64,000 bases of DNA from Sphingomonas sp. IC-56 (lineage in GTDB: Bacteria; Pseudomonadota; Alphaproteobacteria; Sphingomonadales; Sphingomonadaceae): assembly GCF_021043375.1 (NCBI RefSeq), contig NZ_JAJNDV010000005.1, positions 124,001-188,000 of the forward strand, in the 5' to 3' direction. The position numbers were made by a program, and so were the translations under genes. The notes under the pieces were generated by a model. The model did no database searches, was not told where the DNA came from, and saw only the letters and a program-made list of their open reading frames with translations. How positions within the stretch are numbered: position 1 is the stretch's first letter; each line of letters opens with the position of its first letter. Positions 26,251 through 34,814 of this stretch are shown here, piece after piece.

Positions 26251-26301
26251 GCTTCCTGAAAGCTAGCATTCTCAACAGCTTAGCCTTCAATTTTCCCCGA
26301 T

Positions 26302-26324
26302 TGTGGGGCAGGTGTGTGGGGCAG
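26302..26324. repeat. Left pair of integrase arm-type repeats
   Basis: TGTGGGGCAG occurs at 26302-26311 and 26315-26324, start-to-start distance 13 bases. The same decamer at the same 13-base phase is found beside the integrase at 34717-34750, as expected for arm binding sites of a tyrosine recombinase. The rest of the 189-base gap (26251-26439) holds nothing else recognised. Confidence 0.65.
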
Positions 26325-26439
26325 CTTTGCTTGGCTGCCGCGCCGGATTGCCTGCGGGACTTGGCGGGTTCGACTCGTAAGTTTGCAGCCGTTCAGGATG
26401 TAGCTATCAGCGGAGCACCTGCTTTAGAGTGCTGCCACA

Positions 26440-28500
26440 ATGGACAATCTTTTCCCCCGCCAGCTTTCCCTTTTCGATGACCCGTCGTTCTATGAGAGTG
26501 CGGACGTTGAACTAAAGTCGGCAAAGGGCGGTATACCGAGCACCCTTTGGGAAACCTACAGTGCGTTCGCTAATACGAACGGCGGCACGATCTACCTTGG
26601 TATCGCAGAAAAAGGCGCCTTTTTAGATGTGCACGGAATTGATGCGCCATCAAAAATGCTCGACGCCTTGTGGAGCGGTCTAAATAATAAGGGCAAGGTA
26701 AGCCAGAATATACTTCGCGGCGGCGACGTCGATGTAATCCAATTAGAGGGCAAGGATGTCATTAGGGTTTCTGTGCCTCGGGCATCCAGAAACCAGCGCC
26801 CGGTCTACATCAACAATGATCCGATGTCATTTACTTATCGTCGCGACCACACCGGCGATTACAAATGCTCTCCTGACGAAGTCCGGAGGATGTTCGCAGA
26901 TCAGTCGTCTGATCCAGCGGATAGCCGTATATTGGAGCACTTCACTATGGAGGACCTCCACCCACCGTCGGTGCAACAGTATCGAAATCGGGTTGCTAGC
27001 TCTAGTCCGAACCACCCGTGGTTGTTGGAGGATGATCGCGGTCTACTTCAAAAACTAGGCGGGTGGCGGAAGGAACGTGGAACCGGAAGGGAAGGTTTAA
27101 CGGTCGCCGGGCTGCTCATGTTCGGTTTGGAGACGGCCATCCGGGCTCCTGAGGCACTGCCTCAGTACCAGCTGGATTATAGGGAGAGGCTAGCCGAGGA
27201 GTCCGGCCAGCGTTGGTCGGACCGAGTGACCCTTGATGGAACTTGGGAAGGAAACCTGTTTCAGTTTTACAACCGGGTTCTTCCTAGAATGGTGACCACC
27301 CTCAAAAACCCATTCCAGATCGATGCAGGCCTATATCGCTTTGACGACACGTCAGTGGCCGTTGCGTTGCGGGAAGCAGTTGTGAATGCCATCATTCACG
27401 CGGATTACGGCGGTCAGGGTGGCATCGTCATCGACCGGTTTGGTGATCGTATCGAATTATCAAATCCGGGAACGCTCCTAATCTCTCATGAGCAGATGCT
27501 CAAAGGTGGCATAAGCGAGTGCCGTAACAAGTCGTTGCAGCAGATGTTTCAGCTGATGGGGGCTGGAGACAAGGCCGGGTCAGGGCTGGATAAGATACGA
27601 GCAAGCTGGGACGATGCCCGCTTCCGCGCTCCTCGGCTAAAGGAGGCGCAGCATCCGGACCGGGTGTCGCTCACCTTGCCGATGGTCAGCGTTTTACCTG
27701 AGTCAGCCCTCTCTCGTTTGCAGGAGGTCTTTGGGGTTCGCGTGGAGCAGCTAAGCCCCGAAGACGTGCAGATTTTGGTCATGGCTCTTGAGGAGGGAGA
27801 AGTGACAAACGCGCGCCTTCAGGAGGTTTTGACAATCCATCGCACTGACCTGACGAAGACGTTGCAGCAGTTGGTGCGCACCGGATTTTTGAAGCGCGCC
27901 GGAATAGGTCGTTGGACCCGATACGAGCTAGAGCCGGGGGACGACGGATCGACGAGTGACGGCTTACGCGTAGGGTCTGACAAAACTTCGGACCTAAGCC
28001 CAAACCTCAGCTCCGACATAACTCCAGACCTAAGTTCCGACCTAAGTTCCGACCTAAGCTCCGACCTAAGCTCCGACCTAAGCTCCGACATAACTCCGGA
28101 CCTAAGCTCCGACATAACTCCGGACCTAAGCTCCGACCTAAGTTCAAGCTCCGACGCTGAGCGGCGGACGCGCCTAGGATTAGACCTAAGCGCGTGGCTG
28201 CAACCTGCGAACCATCTGGCAGCACCTAGCCTGATTGAGGCGGCTTGGCCTCATCGCAACCGCAGACTATCCGGCGAGCAGCTTGAAGTCGCGGTCCTGC
28301 GGCTCCTGAAGGAGGTCCATTGGCTTACCTTGGGGGAGCTGTCTCACCTTCTGCACAGGGACGTGGCTGATATACGAAAGCGCGCGATCCGCCCTCTGAT
28401 GACCAAAGGCTTAGTTGTTCAACGATATTCGAGCGAGCGACACCCCCAACAATCCTACGGGTTAGCCGTAGGCGCGCCTGCTGAAGAGAACCGAGAGTGA
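26440..28500 (+). CDS. AlbA_2 (Schlafen-type) / RecG-related ATP-binding protein with DLSS-repeat linker
   Basis: 686-residue protein. An AlbA_2-like domain occupies about 15-135 (DVELKSAKGG, SAFANTNGGTIYLGI). A GHKL/HATPase_c_4-like region lies about 308-360 (LREAVVNAIIHADYGG, RIELSNPG). A first winged helix is near 447-490 (VTNARLQEVLTIHRTDLTKTL), a low-complexity linker of tandem S-D-L-S units at about 516-571, and a second winged helix near 610-670 (WLTLGELSHLLHRDVADIRKRAI). Such proteins act as transcription regulators or in phage defence; the function here is unknown. It is the first island gene after attL, with codon use unlike its chromosomal neighbours. Confidence 0.8.
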   Translation: MDNLFPRQLSLFDDPSFYESADVELKSAKGGIPSTLWETYSAFANTNGGTIYLGIAEKGAFLDVHGIDAPSKMLDALWSGLNNKGKVSQNILRGGDVDVIQLEGKDVIRVSVPRASRNQRPVYINNDPMSFTYRRDHTGDYKCSPDEVRRMFADQSSDPADSRILEHFTMEDLHPPSVQQYRNRVASSSPNHPWLLEDDRGLLQKLGGWRKERGTGREGLTVAGLLMFGLETAIRAPEALPQYQLDYRERLAEESGQRWSDRVTLDGTWEGNLFQFYNRVLPRMVTTLKNPFQIDAGLYRFDDTSVAVALREAVVNAIIHADYGGQGGIVIDRFGDRIELSNPGTLLISHEQMLKGGISECRNKSLQQMFQLMGAGDKAGSGLDKIRASWDDARFRAPRLKEAQHPDRVSLTLPMVSVLPESALSRLQEVFGVRVEQLSPEDVQILVMALEEGEVTNARLQEVLTIHRTDLTKTLQQLVRTGFLKRAGIGRWTRYELEPGDDGSTSDGLRVGSDKTSDLSPNLSSDITPDLSSDLSSDLSSDLSSDLSSDITPDLSSDITPDLSSDLSSSSDAERRTRLGLDLSAWLQPANHLAAPSLIEAAWPHRNRRLSGEQLEVAVLRLLKEVHWLTLGELSHLLHRDVADIRKRAIRPLMTKGLVVQRYSSERHPQQSYGLAVGAPAEENRE
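27988..28152 (+). repeat. Tandem 12-bp repeats inside the AlbA_2 protein gene
   Basis: About a dozen imperfect copies of a TCCGACCTAAGC-type unit (variants GACATAACTCCG) in direct tandem. Each unit is a multiple of three, so copy number can change without breaking the frame; it encodes alternating SDLS and SDITP steps. Confidence 0.9.
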
Positions 28501-28538
28501 TCGAAGGTCGGCTAAGCTGAGCTTCGCCAACGCTTTTG

Positions 28539-28596
28539 AAAAAAAAGCAGGGCCTCAGGAGCCCGAGGGTAAACCTCACAGCTCCTTCAGCCCTGC
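28539..28596 (-). terminator. Rho-independent terminator of the serine recombinase gene
   Basis: Read leftward: GCAGGGC pairs with GCCCTGC and AGGAGC with GCTCCT across an internal mismatch, followed by eight T (the A-run at 28539-28546). It lies 48 bases beyond the recombinase stop. Confidence 0.85.
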
Positions 28597-28643
28597 CATC
28601 CCTTGAGGTACACCTAAAGGTATCCCTCCCCCAAGAGTGCGGC

Positions 28644-29261
28644 CTAATCGACCAGCGCCTCTGACCGTGGGCTGTCGCGGAGCCCGCCTAGGCGCTTCTC
28701 CGCCCGCTGAATCGCAGCGCGGCTGACGCCGAACTCCTTCGCCAGAACCCCCAGAGACGCTCCAGCGGCCCTTTGTGCCCTCACGGTCTCCTGCTGCTCC
28801 CTGGAGAGTGCCGAGGGACGCCCTAGGGCCTTTCCCTCCGCCTTGGCGCGGGTCAGGCCTGCTTGGGTGCGCTCAATCAGCAAGTCTCGTTCAAACTCTG
28901 CCACGGCTGACAGGACGCCCATGGTCATCTTCCCGGCTGCGCTGGTCAGGTCCACGCCCCCCAGGGCGAGGCAGTGAACCCGCACTCCGTCACCCGCCAG
29001 CCGCTCGACCGTGGCGCGCACATCCATTGCGTTGCGCCCTAGGCGGTCCAGCTTAGTGACTATCAGGACGTCACCAGCCTCCACGCGATCAACGAGGCGG
29101 GCAAACCCCGGGCGTTCCATGGCTGCAACGGAGCCGGAGACAGTCTCCTCCACCACCCGCTTAGGCTCGACGGTGAACCCAGCAGCGGCAATCTCCCGGA
29201 CTTGGTTGTCCGTGGTTTGGTCAGCCGTGGAGACGCGGCAGTAGGCGAAGGTGCGAGCCAT
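28644..29261 (-). CDS. Serine recombinase (Tn3-type resolvase/invertase)
   Basis: 205-residue site-specific recombinase. The catalytic Ser is residue 11 in FAYCRVSTADQ, followed by the conserved arginines (VTKLDRLGRN, GVLSAVAEFERDLLIERTQAGL) and a C-terminal helix-turn-helix (LGVLAKEFGVSRAAIQRAEKRLGG). It fits resolvases or invertases that act on paired sites. Four related half-sites lie immediately upstream (29274-29363). It may resolve dimers, invert a segment, or be the remnant of a transposon inside the island; no transposase is seen. Confidence 0.9.
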   Translation of the reverse strand: MARTFAYCRVSTADQTTDNQVREIAAAGFTVEPKRVVEETVSGSVAAMERPGFARLVDRVEAGDVLIVTKLDRLGRNAMDVRATVERLAGDGVRVHCLALGGVDLTSAAGKMTMGVLSAVAEFERDLLIERTQAGLTRAKAEGKALGRPSALSREQQETVRAQRAAGASLGVLAKEFGVSRAAIQRAEKRLGGLRDSPRSEALVD

Positions 29262-29273
29262 GGATTGAACTCC

Positions 29274-29363
29274 TGTAACGAAACCGTGGCTCGGTAACTG
29301 AGGTGTATCGGAACAGGTGTCAAGCTACATTCCGTTACAGTGCGCGGGTTTGTACCGAAACCG
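29274..29363. promoter_or_regulatory. Repeated half-sites upstream of the serine recombinase (possible res site or operator)
   Basis: TGTAACGAAACCG (29274-29286), TGTATCGGAACAG (from 29304), the reverse complement of TGTAACGGAA (ending 29339) and TGTACCGAAACCG (29351-29363) share a TGTAnCGnAAC consensus. Placed right before the recombinase start, they look like a recombination site or autoregulatory operator. Confidence 0.5.
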
Positions 29364-29861
29364 CTCGATTTCGATGCACCTGTAGGCAACTCAAGAGCTA
29401 CGAAGTTAGGTAGCTCCTCCCGTGCCTGAGGCTGCTATGACCCTATGCCCCCACCAGGGGGGGAAGGTGGGACTTTCAAATGTGCGTTATCCCGCCGCGG
29501 ATTTTTTGGCCGAAACTAACGAGCCGTTGCTGCCAAAGGAGCCGGTCCACAAGCGCCCCGGTTGCCGCCGCCAGACAAGGTCTCGGCACGCGTCTCCCCG
29601 TGCGCACGGCCTCTTCCTGCCGCGGAACCTCCGCTGGGTCTCGCGCTGACCGGCCTGTCTCCACACAGCCAAGCAAGAATGACGTAGTGCCCTGTAAGGT
29701 CATTGGCGAGACGGACTTTTTCACAACCTTAGCTACCCAGCTGACGGAGGGGACTCCGCCGAACCCCGGATCGAGAGAACACCCGATCCGGAAAATGTGA
29801 GACCGTTCGGAATTTGCTCAATGGGGTTGTGATACGACGCCCAGGCCGGCATTCGTGGCCG
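29364..29861. other. Gene-free stretch between recombinase and methyltransferase
   Basis: No convincing coding sequence; the open frames here have atypical composition and no family resemblance. A CCCACC/GGTGGG inverted repeat spans 29450-29471. The rest presumably holds the promoter of the methyltransferase gene. Confidence 0.5.
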
Positions 29862-32039
29862 ATGACATCACTCCCCCTAGCTGACCAGAGCGCCGCAGAA
29901 GCGCCCACCGATGGTGAACGTGACACGCTAGAACAGTCCTGTGCGTCGATCATTTCAGAAATCCGTGCGAACACTGGTCTTTCCTCATTGGAACTGGCCA
30001 CGCTTCTCGGAGCATCACACTTCTCTCTCGTTCGCTGGGAGAGGGGCGACAGCGTTCCCGGGCCTGAAATCACCAATACTCTTACAGCCGCAGCTGCGTC
30101 CCTACGTCGTGGCGAACCAATCAGTCGCTTGGCTCCGGTCTCAGCCTTCGCCTCGCGGGGGGTGCGTCGGAGCACCTCCTTGCCACTACTCGATCCTGAG
30201 CACCGCACTGCTCTGACGGACGAGCCGGGAAGCCCCATTCTAGCAAGGATCAAACATGGCGCCTTTTGGGGCGCGTCGAGCCTGGACGAGGTATTGGCTG
30301 ATAACGCCTCCGCATCTCCTACCCTAAAGGAGGCTGCTGCCGGTGGGATATCGGCAGGCAAGAATACCTATACCTACGACGCTCATACTTACCATACTAA
30401 AGTTCCACCACAGGGCATCGCGGAAGTCTTGCGGCAGTATCTGCCAGCCGGGGGGCTCGTTTTGGATCCTTTCGCTGGTAGCGGGATGACCGGCGTAGCC
30501 GCTCGCGCGGTTGGATACGACGTCGTGTTGAATGAATTGTCGCCTGCTGCGAGCTTCATCGCTGATCGATTTACGAGTAAGCTGGACCCCGCCGCATTCT
30601 CGACCGCGGTCGCCACCGTCATAGATACATTGTCTGATGTCAGACGCGAATTGTACGTGACTGATTGCCGAGAATGCGGACGCGAGACCGAACTGGAATA
30701 TACGGTTTGGTCCTACAGAGTGTCGTGCCCTGCATGTTCGGACGAGTTCGTGCTCTGGGATCATTGTCGCAGCTACGGTCGTACCGTACGGGATCATAAA
30801 ATCCTGAAGGAATTTCCTTGCCCTTCGTGTCAAGCTGTCATCAAGAAATCGCGTTTGGCGCGCACCGATGCTGTCCCAGTGCTAGTCGGATACAAATGCT
30901 GCAAGCGAGTTCAGGTTGAGCATCCCCTTAGCGAAGCAGATCTCAAGCGCATCAAGTCTATCGAACAGGGAGAATTCCTTGTGGAAGGGTTCTACCCAGA
31001 AACGCCGCTGCCAGCTGGCGTCAATCTCTCTCAACCCTGCAAGCACGGCCTAACCTCCATAGACCGTTTCTACACGAGTAGAAATCTGTCTGCTATGAGC
31101 CAGTTATGGCAAGCGATCCACAAGGTAGAGGACGACGAAATTGCGGCGTTTCTCGCGTTCATTTTCACTTCTCTTTATCGACGTGTCACCCGTATGTCCG
31201 AATTCCGATTTTGGGGCGGCAGCGGTAATACGGCTCACTTCAATGTGCCTTACATATTCAACGAAGCGAATGTGTTTACGTCCTTCCTAAGGAAGTCGCG
31301 TACAATCCTAGACCATCTTCAAAGCACTGCGTGCCGCTATCAGGGCAGAGCAGTAATTCGAACAGGCAGTGCGACCGACTTGGCATTTCTGCCAGATGAG
31401 AGCATCGACTTGGTGTTTACTGATCCACCGTTTGGCGCCAACATAAACTACAGTGAAATGAATATCATCTGGGAAGCATGGTTGGGTGAATTCACCGACA
31501 ATCGCTCAGAAGCAATTGTGAACAAAGCTCAGAATAAAAATATCGATGACTATGAAAGGTTGATGCGGGATAGCATCGCCGAATGCCATAGAGTTTTGCG
31601 CGATGGACATTGGATGCTGCTTGTGTTCATGAATTCCTCGCAGGCAATATGGGATTGCCTACGACGCGCTATACATGACGGTGGGTTCAACATAGAAAAA
31701 ATTGATATCTTCGATAAGCAGCATGGCACCTTTAAGCAGTACGTTAGCGATAATACTGCAGGATGTGATCTTATTCTTCACTGCCGTAAATCGGATGCAC
31801 GCTCTACGACTGCAGCTCCGCACCTTGACCTTGAAAGCCAGGTCGATGAATTCATTGATCGCCGAGGCGGAACTCTTCCAAAGATGCCGTTCTTGCATGT
31901 GCGACGAGACGAGGAAGTCGACTACCGGATGCTATACAGCCAGTTTCTTTCGGAGGGGCTTCTAACGGATGCATCGGCAGCGGATTTTGCTACGTTCCGA
32001 GAACTCGCGGCCAAAAAGATCAGGACGAACCAGCAATGA
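29862..32039 (+). CDS. DNA methyltransferase with XRE helix-turn-helix and zinc-ribbon insert
   Basis: 725-residue protein. An XRE-type helix-turn-helix lies at about 28-80 (ISEIRANTGLSSLELATLLGASHFSLVRWERG). AdoMet motif I is DPFAGSG at 202-208. A Cys-rich zinc-ribbon-like insert spans about 269-347 (CRECG, CPAC, CPSC, CC), followed by a helical section, and the catalytic motif DPPF at 521-524. The order motif I, long insert, motif IV resembles alpha-type amino-methyltransferases (N6-adenine or N4-cytosine), with the insert taking the place of the target-recognition domain. The helix-turn-helix suggests self-regulation. It overlaps the next gene by 4 nt. The start is uncertain: ATG 29862 lacks a good ribosome site and a TTG at 29814 is possible. 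Confidence 0.8.
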   Translation: MTSLPLADQSAAEAPTDGERDTLEQSCASIISEIRANTGLSSLELATLLGASHFSLVRWERGDSVPGPEITNTLTAAAASLRRGEPISRLAPVSAFASRGVRRSTSLPLLDPEHRTALTDEPGSPILARIKHGAFWGASSLDEVLADNASASPTLKEAAAGGISAGKNTYTYDAHTYHTKVPPQGIAEVLRQYLPAGGLVLDPFAGSGMTGVAARAVGYDVVLNELSPAASFIADRFTSKLDPAAFSTAVATVIDTLSDVRRELYVTDCRECGRETELEYTVWSYRVSCPACSDEFVLWDHCRSYGRTVRDHKILKEFPCPSCQAVIKKSRLARTDAVPVLVGYKCCKRVQVEHPLSEADLKRIKSIEQGEFLVEGFYPETPLPAGVNLSQPCKHGLTSIDRFYTSRNLSAMSQLWQAIHKVEDDEIAAFLAFIFTSLYRRVTRMSEFRFWGGSGNTAHFNVPYIFNEANVFTSFLRKSRTILDHLQSTACRYQGRAVIRTGSATDLAFLPDESIDLVFTDPPFGANINYSEMNIIWEAWLGEFTDNRSEAIVNKAQNKNIDDYERLMRDSIAECHRVLRDGHWMLLVFMNSSQAIWDCLRRAIHDGGFNIEKIDIFDKQHGTFKQYVSDNTAGCDLILHCRKSDARSTTAAPHLDLESQVDEFIDRRGGTLPKMPFLHVRRDEEVDYRMLYSQFLSEGLLTDASAADFATFRELAAKKIRTNQQ

Positions 32040-33013
32040 CGAAATTCAACGCTCTTCCTGCCTTCACAAAGGAAGAGGAGGCTCGTGCAAAGGTCTACCT
32101 CGCCACTCAGGTAGCAGCGATGATGGGCCGAAAGCTGGAGGAGGGGGATTGGAGCACCGTTTACTGCCGAGCAAAGGGGATTCCGGACGCTGGCTGGAGC
32201 AACCTACATATCGACGTCAACTATGCAGGCTTAGGCGTCGAGCACAAGACTCTTAGATGCAGCCAACTAGGAGCTCGCTCGCTGAAAATCGCCTGCGGTA
32301 CGACGATGATGCACCCGTCCGCAACGCGCTCTATTCGGATAGACGATGTGGAGGGGGACGCCGATGACGTTATGAGGGACGTTTTTCAACAGTACTCTGA
32401 GCTTATCGCGCTCCGGACAGATCGAGTGCGGCAACAGGCCGGCGGGCGAGAGCCTGATATGCGGATAGGATGGCTTCTATGGGAGGACAATCTCACCGAG
32501 TTCTTGTATTTTGAAGAGCGAATGGTCGCGCCCGACCCTTCCCGGTATTATGCCGAGTGGAATGTCACTGCGGCACGCGGGGCGCGAAAGCCTAGCCGAA
32601 GTTTGTGGGTCTATGACCGGGATACTCATCAGAAGCGATACTCAGTCACAACAAGCGCGGGGATAAAGATCCAGCCATATTTCGACGTGCCCCCACCGGC
32701 TGATCCCAACCTTTACTATTTCAGGGTCCAGGGCGAACCGGTGGGTGATGGCTTGGTCCAAATGTGGGTGGCAGCCAGTACTGCTATCGCGCTGAGGCGG
32801 CAACTCGGAAGCCTAGAGCAAGAAAGTGTCAGTGCGGCAATCGTGACATTGATAGAGCAAGGGGTTTCACCGGATATGCCGGCGGCGACAGGCGAGGATC
32901 TAGCAGTTGGGGTGGTGGTGAGCTCCCGTGCATACTCGATGCTAACGACTGCATGGGAAGCTGTGAGCGACGAGCATCGGGCTCAACTTCTTCTTAAGGC
33001 TCTTCAGCAGTAA
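32036..33013 (+). CDS. Putative restriction endonuclease (PD-(D/E)xK-like), unrecognised family
   Basis: 325-residue protein I do not recognise. Residues 52-75 contain a likely nuclease signature: Asp60 in SNLHIDVNY and Glu69-His-Lys71 in GVEHKTL, spaced as in PD-(D/E)xK enzymes. The rest is mixed alpha/beta, with an aromatic-rich centre and an Ala-rich C-terminal helix. It overlaps the methyltransferase stop by 4 nt, the arrangement expected of a modification-restriction pair, and the pair is the main cargo of the island. If not a nuclease it could be a specificity or accessory subunit. Confidence 0.6.
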   Translation: MTKFNALPAFTKEEEARAKVYLATQVAAMMGRKLEEGDWSTVYCRAKGIPDAGWSNLHIDVNYAGLGVEHKTLRCSQLGARSLKIACGTTMMHPSATRSIRIDDVEGDADDVMRDVFQQYSELIALRTDRVRQQAGGREPDMRIGWLLWEDNLTEFLYFEERMVAPDPSRYYAEWNVTAARGARKPSRSLWVYDRDTHQKRYSVTTSAGIKIQPYFDVPPPADPNLYYFRVQGEPVGDGLVQMWVAASTAIALRRQLGSLEQESVSAAIVTLIEQGVSPDMPAATGEDLAVGVVVSSRAYSMLTTAWEAVSDEHRAQLLLKALQQ

Positions 33014-33128
33014 GTCGGAACCGCCGGCAGGCTGGGGGGAGCGGGCGCGTTGGGTACAGCGGGCAATTGACCCCGGCACACCATGCCACCTGCTCACGCC
33101 ACGTTCCCGGCACCCACCTGTCGAGGAA

Positions 33129-33248
33129 GGGCGTCGGATGGCTAGGGACGCCCTTAGGTACCTCCTATAGGTAGTCTCACCCTCCGAGGGTGGGTGATAA
33201 TGGGCGAGTAGGTGAAAACACCTTCAATGTATCCCACCTCCGAGGGTG
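33129..33248. repeat. Inverted repeats between the putative nuclease and integrase genes
   Basis: The 239-base gap (33014-33252) holds no gene but three palindromes. GGGCGTC/GACGCCC (33129-33153) may terminate the methyltransferase-nuclease transcript. CACCCTCCGAGGGTG (33178-33192) is an exact palindrome, and a one-base-shorter copy, CACCTCCGAGGGTG (33235-33248), follows 57 bases later. Confidence 0.6.
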
Positions 33249-33252
33249 AGCT

Positions 33253-34698
33253 TTAATCGCCGAGAGCCTGTCCCTTGGTTAGGTTCGGGTAGGCCAGAAG
33301 CGCCACGATTTCCGCCTTCCGCTTGATCGACACACCTCGTCCATAGACTCCGAAGGTGATGCCCTTCTTCTCATGGCCGACGATTTGCGCCACCTCAGTT
33401 TCTGGTACGCTCGCCGCCTCCCATTGCGCCACAGCGTTCTTGCGAAACGAGTGAAACGCCTTGGCCCGCTCGGTGAAACCCAGTGCCTGCTTGAAGCGCG
33501 TGAACTCCCGCCCCGCATCGGCCCCCGCCTTTTTCCCGGGGCCCTCCGGATTGAACCCAGGCCAGATGCGCGTGTCCCCGCCGCCACGCTCACGGGTGAG
33601 CAACCAGAATAAAAAGGGGTGAACGGGAACGAGGCGTTCCCCGGCAGGAGTCTTAGCATCCCGGATGTCAAATACAGGGATGCCCTCGACCTCCCGCAAT
33701 TGCCTCCAGGTTAGCCCTGCAATCTCGTCCAGACGCATTCCGCTGAACAACGCCACAAGCATGACCTCGCGGAGGTCAGCCCGCTTGGGTCCAGGAGCAA
33801 ACAGGCGAACCAGCTCGTCGGCTTCCCAGGGTCGATAGCCCTTGACGTTCACCCCGGCGCGAAGGCGGGCGCGGTGACCGGTGAACGGGTTGCGTCCTTC
33901 CGCATAGCCGCGCTCGCTCGCCCATTCCCAGAGGGCTTGAAGGGTCGCCGCGTGGCGGTTGCGGGTAGCATCCGACAGGCCCTTGTCGCGACCTCCATAG
34001 GTCCGTTGGAGGTCATCCCACGTCATCGCGCGGGCTGCGGGGGATCGGGCCCAGGAGCCGTCCAGGTGCCGCAGGGCATCCATGAATCGTGCGGCGTTGG
34101 GTCGACCGACCCCGCGAATGGGACGGTCCTGCCAATATCCGGCGAACAGGGCAAAGGTGGCGCGCTTCTGCTGCTCGGTATTGCTGCCCTTCAATCCGGT
34201 CTGCGTCTTCCACAGCCGCATGTAGTCGTTGGCCAACTCGGTGAATGACGGCTCGAACTCTTGCCGCACGGCGGGCTTCCGGCCCAAGAGGGCGCCGCGC
34301 GCATCGTGAAGCGCCGTCAGCCGCGCTTCCGCTTCTGGGGAGGGTTCTTCATCCGGCGGCGTGGCGTCAGCGATCCGCTCAATTTCGTAATCTATGCCAG
34401 CTTCCGCCGGGTCCTCGCCCGGCCTGTGGACCTGGAACCGCCCAGCCGCTGCCGCCTGTAGGGTCTCCTCATAAACCCGGCGGAGCTTCGCGCGGGCATC
34501 CTGCGTCAGACCCTCACGTCCCGCCCATTCCACCCGAAGCCCAGCCTCCCAAGCGTCGGCCTCGACCTGAGCCACCTTGCGGCTGGTCGAGGAAAGGGTG
34601 CGGTAGAGGTATTCGCGTCCTTCATACGCGAACCGGAGGGTAGCCGGGATGCGGACCTTCGCTTCGAAGCGATTGTGACGGGCACGGAGGGACGCCAA
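33253..34698 (-). CDS. Tyrosine recombinase/integrase of the island
   Basis: 481-residue site-specific integrase. The catalytic residues are visible: Arg322 (FSGMRLDEI), Lys349 (DAKTPAGERLVPVH), His416 and Arg419 (HSFRKN), His442 (VGHEKKG) and Tyr452 (FGVYG). The N-terminal arm-binding and core-binding domains fill residues 1-290. The start is TTG 34698: a stop lies just upstream in frame and AGG lies about 10 bases before. It sits about 120 bases from attR and next to the TGTGGGGCAG arm repeats, so it is the integrase that placed the island into tRNA-Gln. Confidence 0.92.
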   Translation of the reverse strand: MASLRARHNRFEAKVRIPATLRFAYEGREYLYRTLSSTSRKVAQVEADAWEAGLRVEWAGREGLTQDARAKLRRVYEETLQAAAAGRFQVHRPGEDPAEAGIDYEIERIADATPPDEEPSPEAEARLTALHDARGALLGRKPAVRQEFEPSFTELANDYMRLWKTQTGLKGSNTEQQKRATFALFAGYWQDRPIRGVGRPNAARFMDALRHLDGSWARSPAARAMTWDDLQRTYGGRDKGLSDATRNRHAATLQALWEWASERGYAEGRNPFTGHRARLRAGVNVKGYRPWEADELVRLFAPGPKRADLREVMLVALFSGMRLDEIAGLTWRQLREVEGIPVFDIRDAKTPAGERLVPVHPFLFWLLTRERGGGDTRIWPGFNPEGPGKKAGADAGREFTRFKQALGFTERAKAFHSFRKNAVAQWEAASVPETEVAQIVGHEKKGITFGVYGRGVSIKRKAEIVALLAYPNLTKGQALGD

Positions 34699-34716
34699 CG
34701 GGGAACCTCATGTAGC

Positions 34717-34750
34717 TGTGGGGCAGGGTTGTGGGGCAGGTCTGTGGGCC
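34717..34750. repeat. Right set of integrase arm-type repeats
   Basis: TGTGGGGCAG at 34717-34726 and 34730-34739, with a partial third copy (TGTGGGcc) at 34743, all at 13-base steps. They match the pair at 26302-26324 and lie directly upstream of the integrase start. Confidence 0.65.
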
Positions 34751-34814
34751 GCAACCGGTAAGAAAACAAGGATTTCTTGCAGGTTCAGGGGGTTGGGAAC
34801 CCCTCTGCTCCGCC

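Noticed and set aside
27988..28152. CRISPR-like tandem repeats
   Set aside because: Units are 12 bp with no spacers and stay in frame in a coding sequence; they encode a low-complexity linker.
29422..29649. Open frame of 75 codons between recombinase and methyltransferase
   Set aside because: No ribosome site, composition unlike a protein, and no family resemblance.
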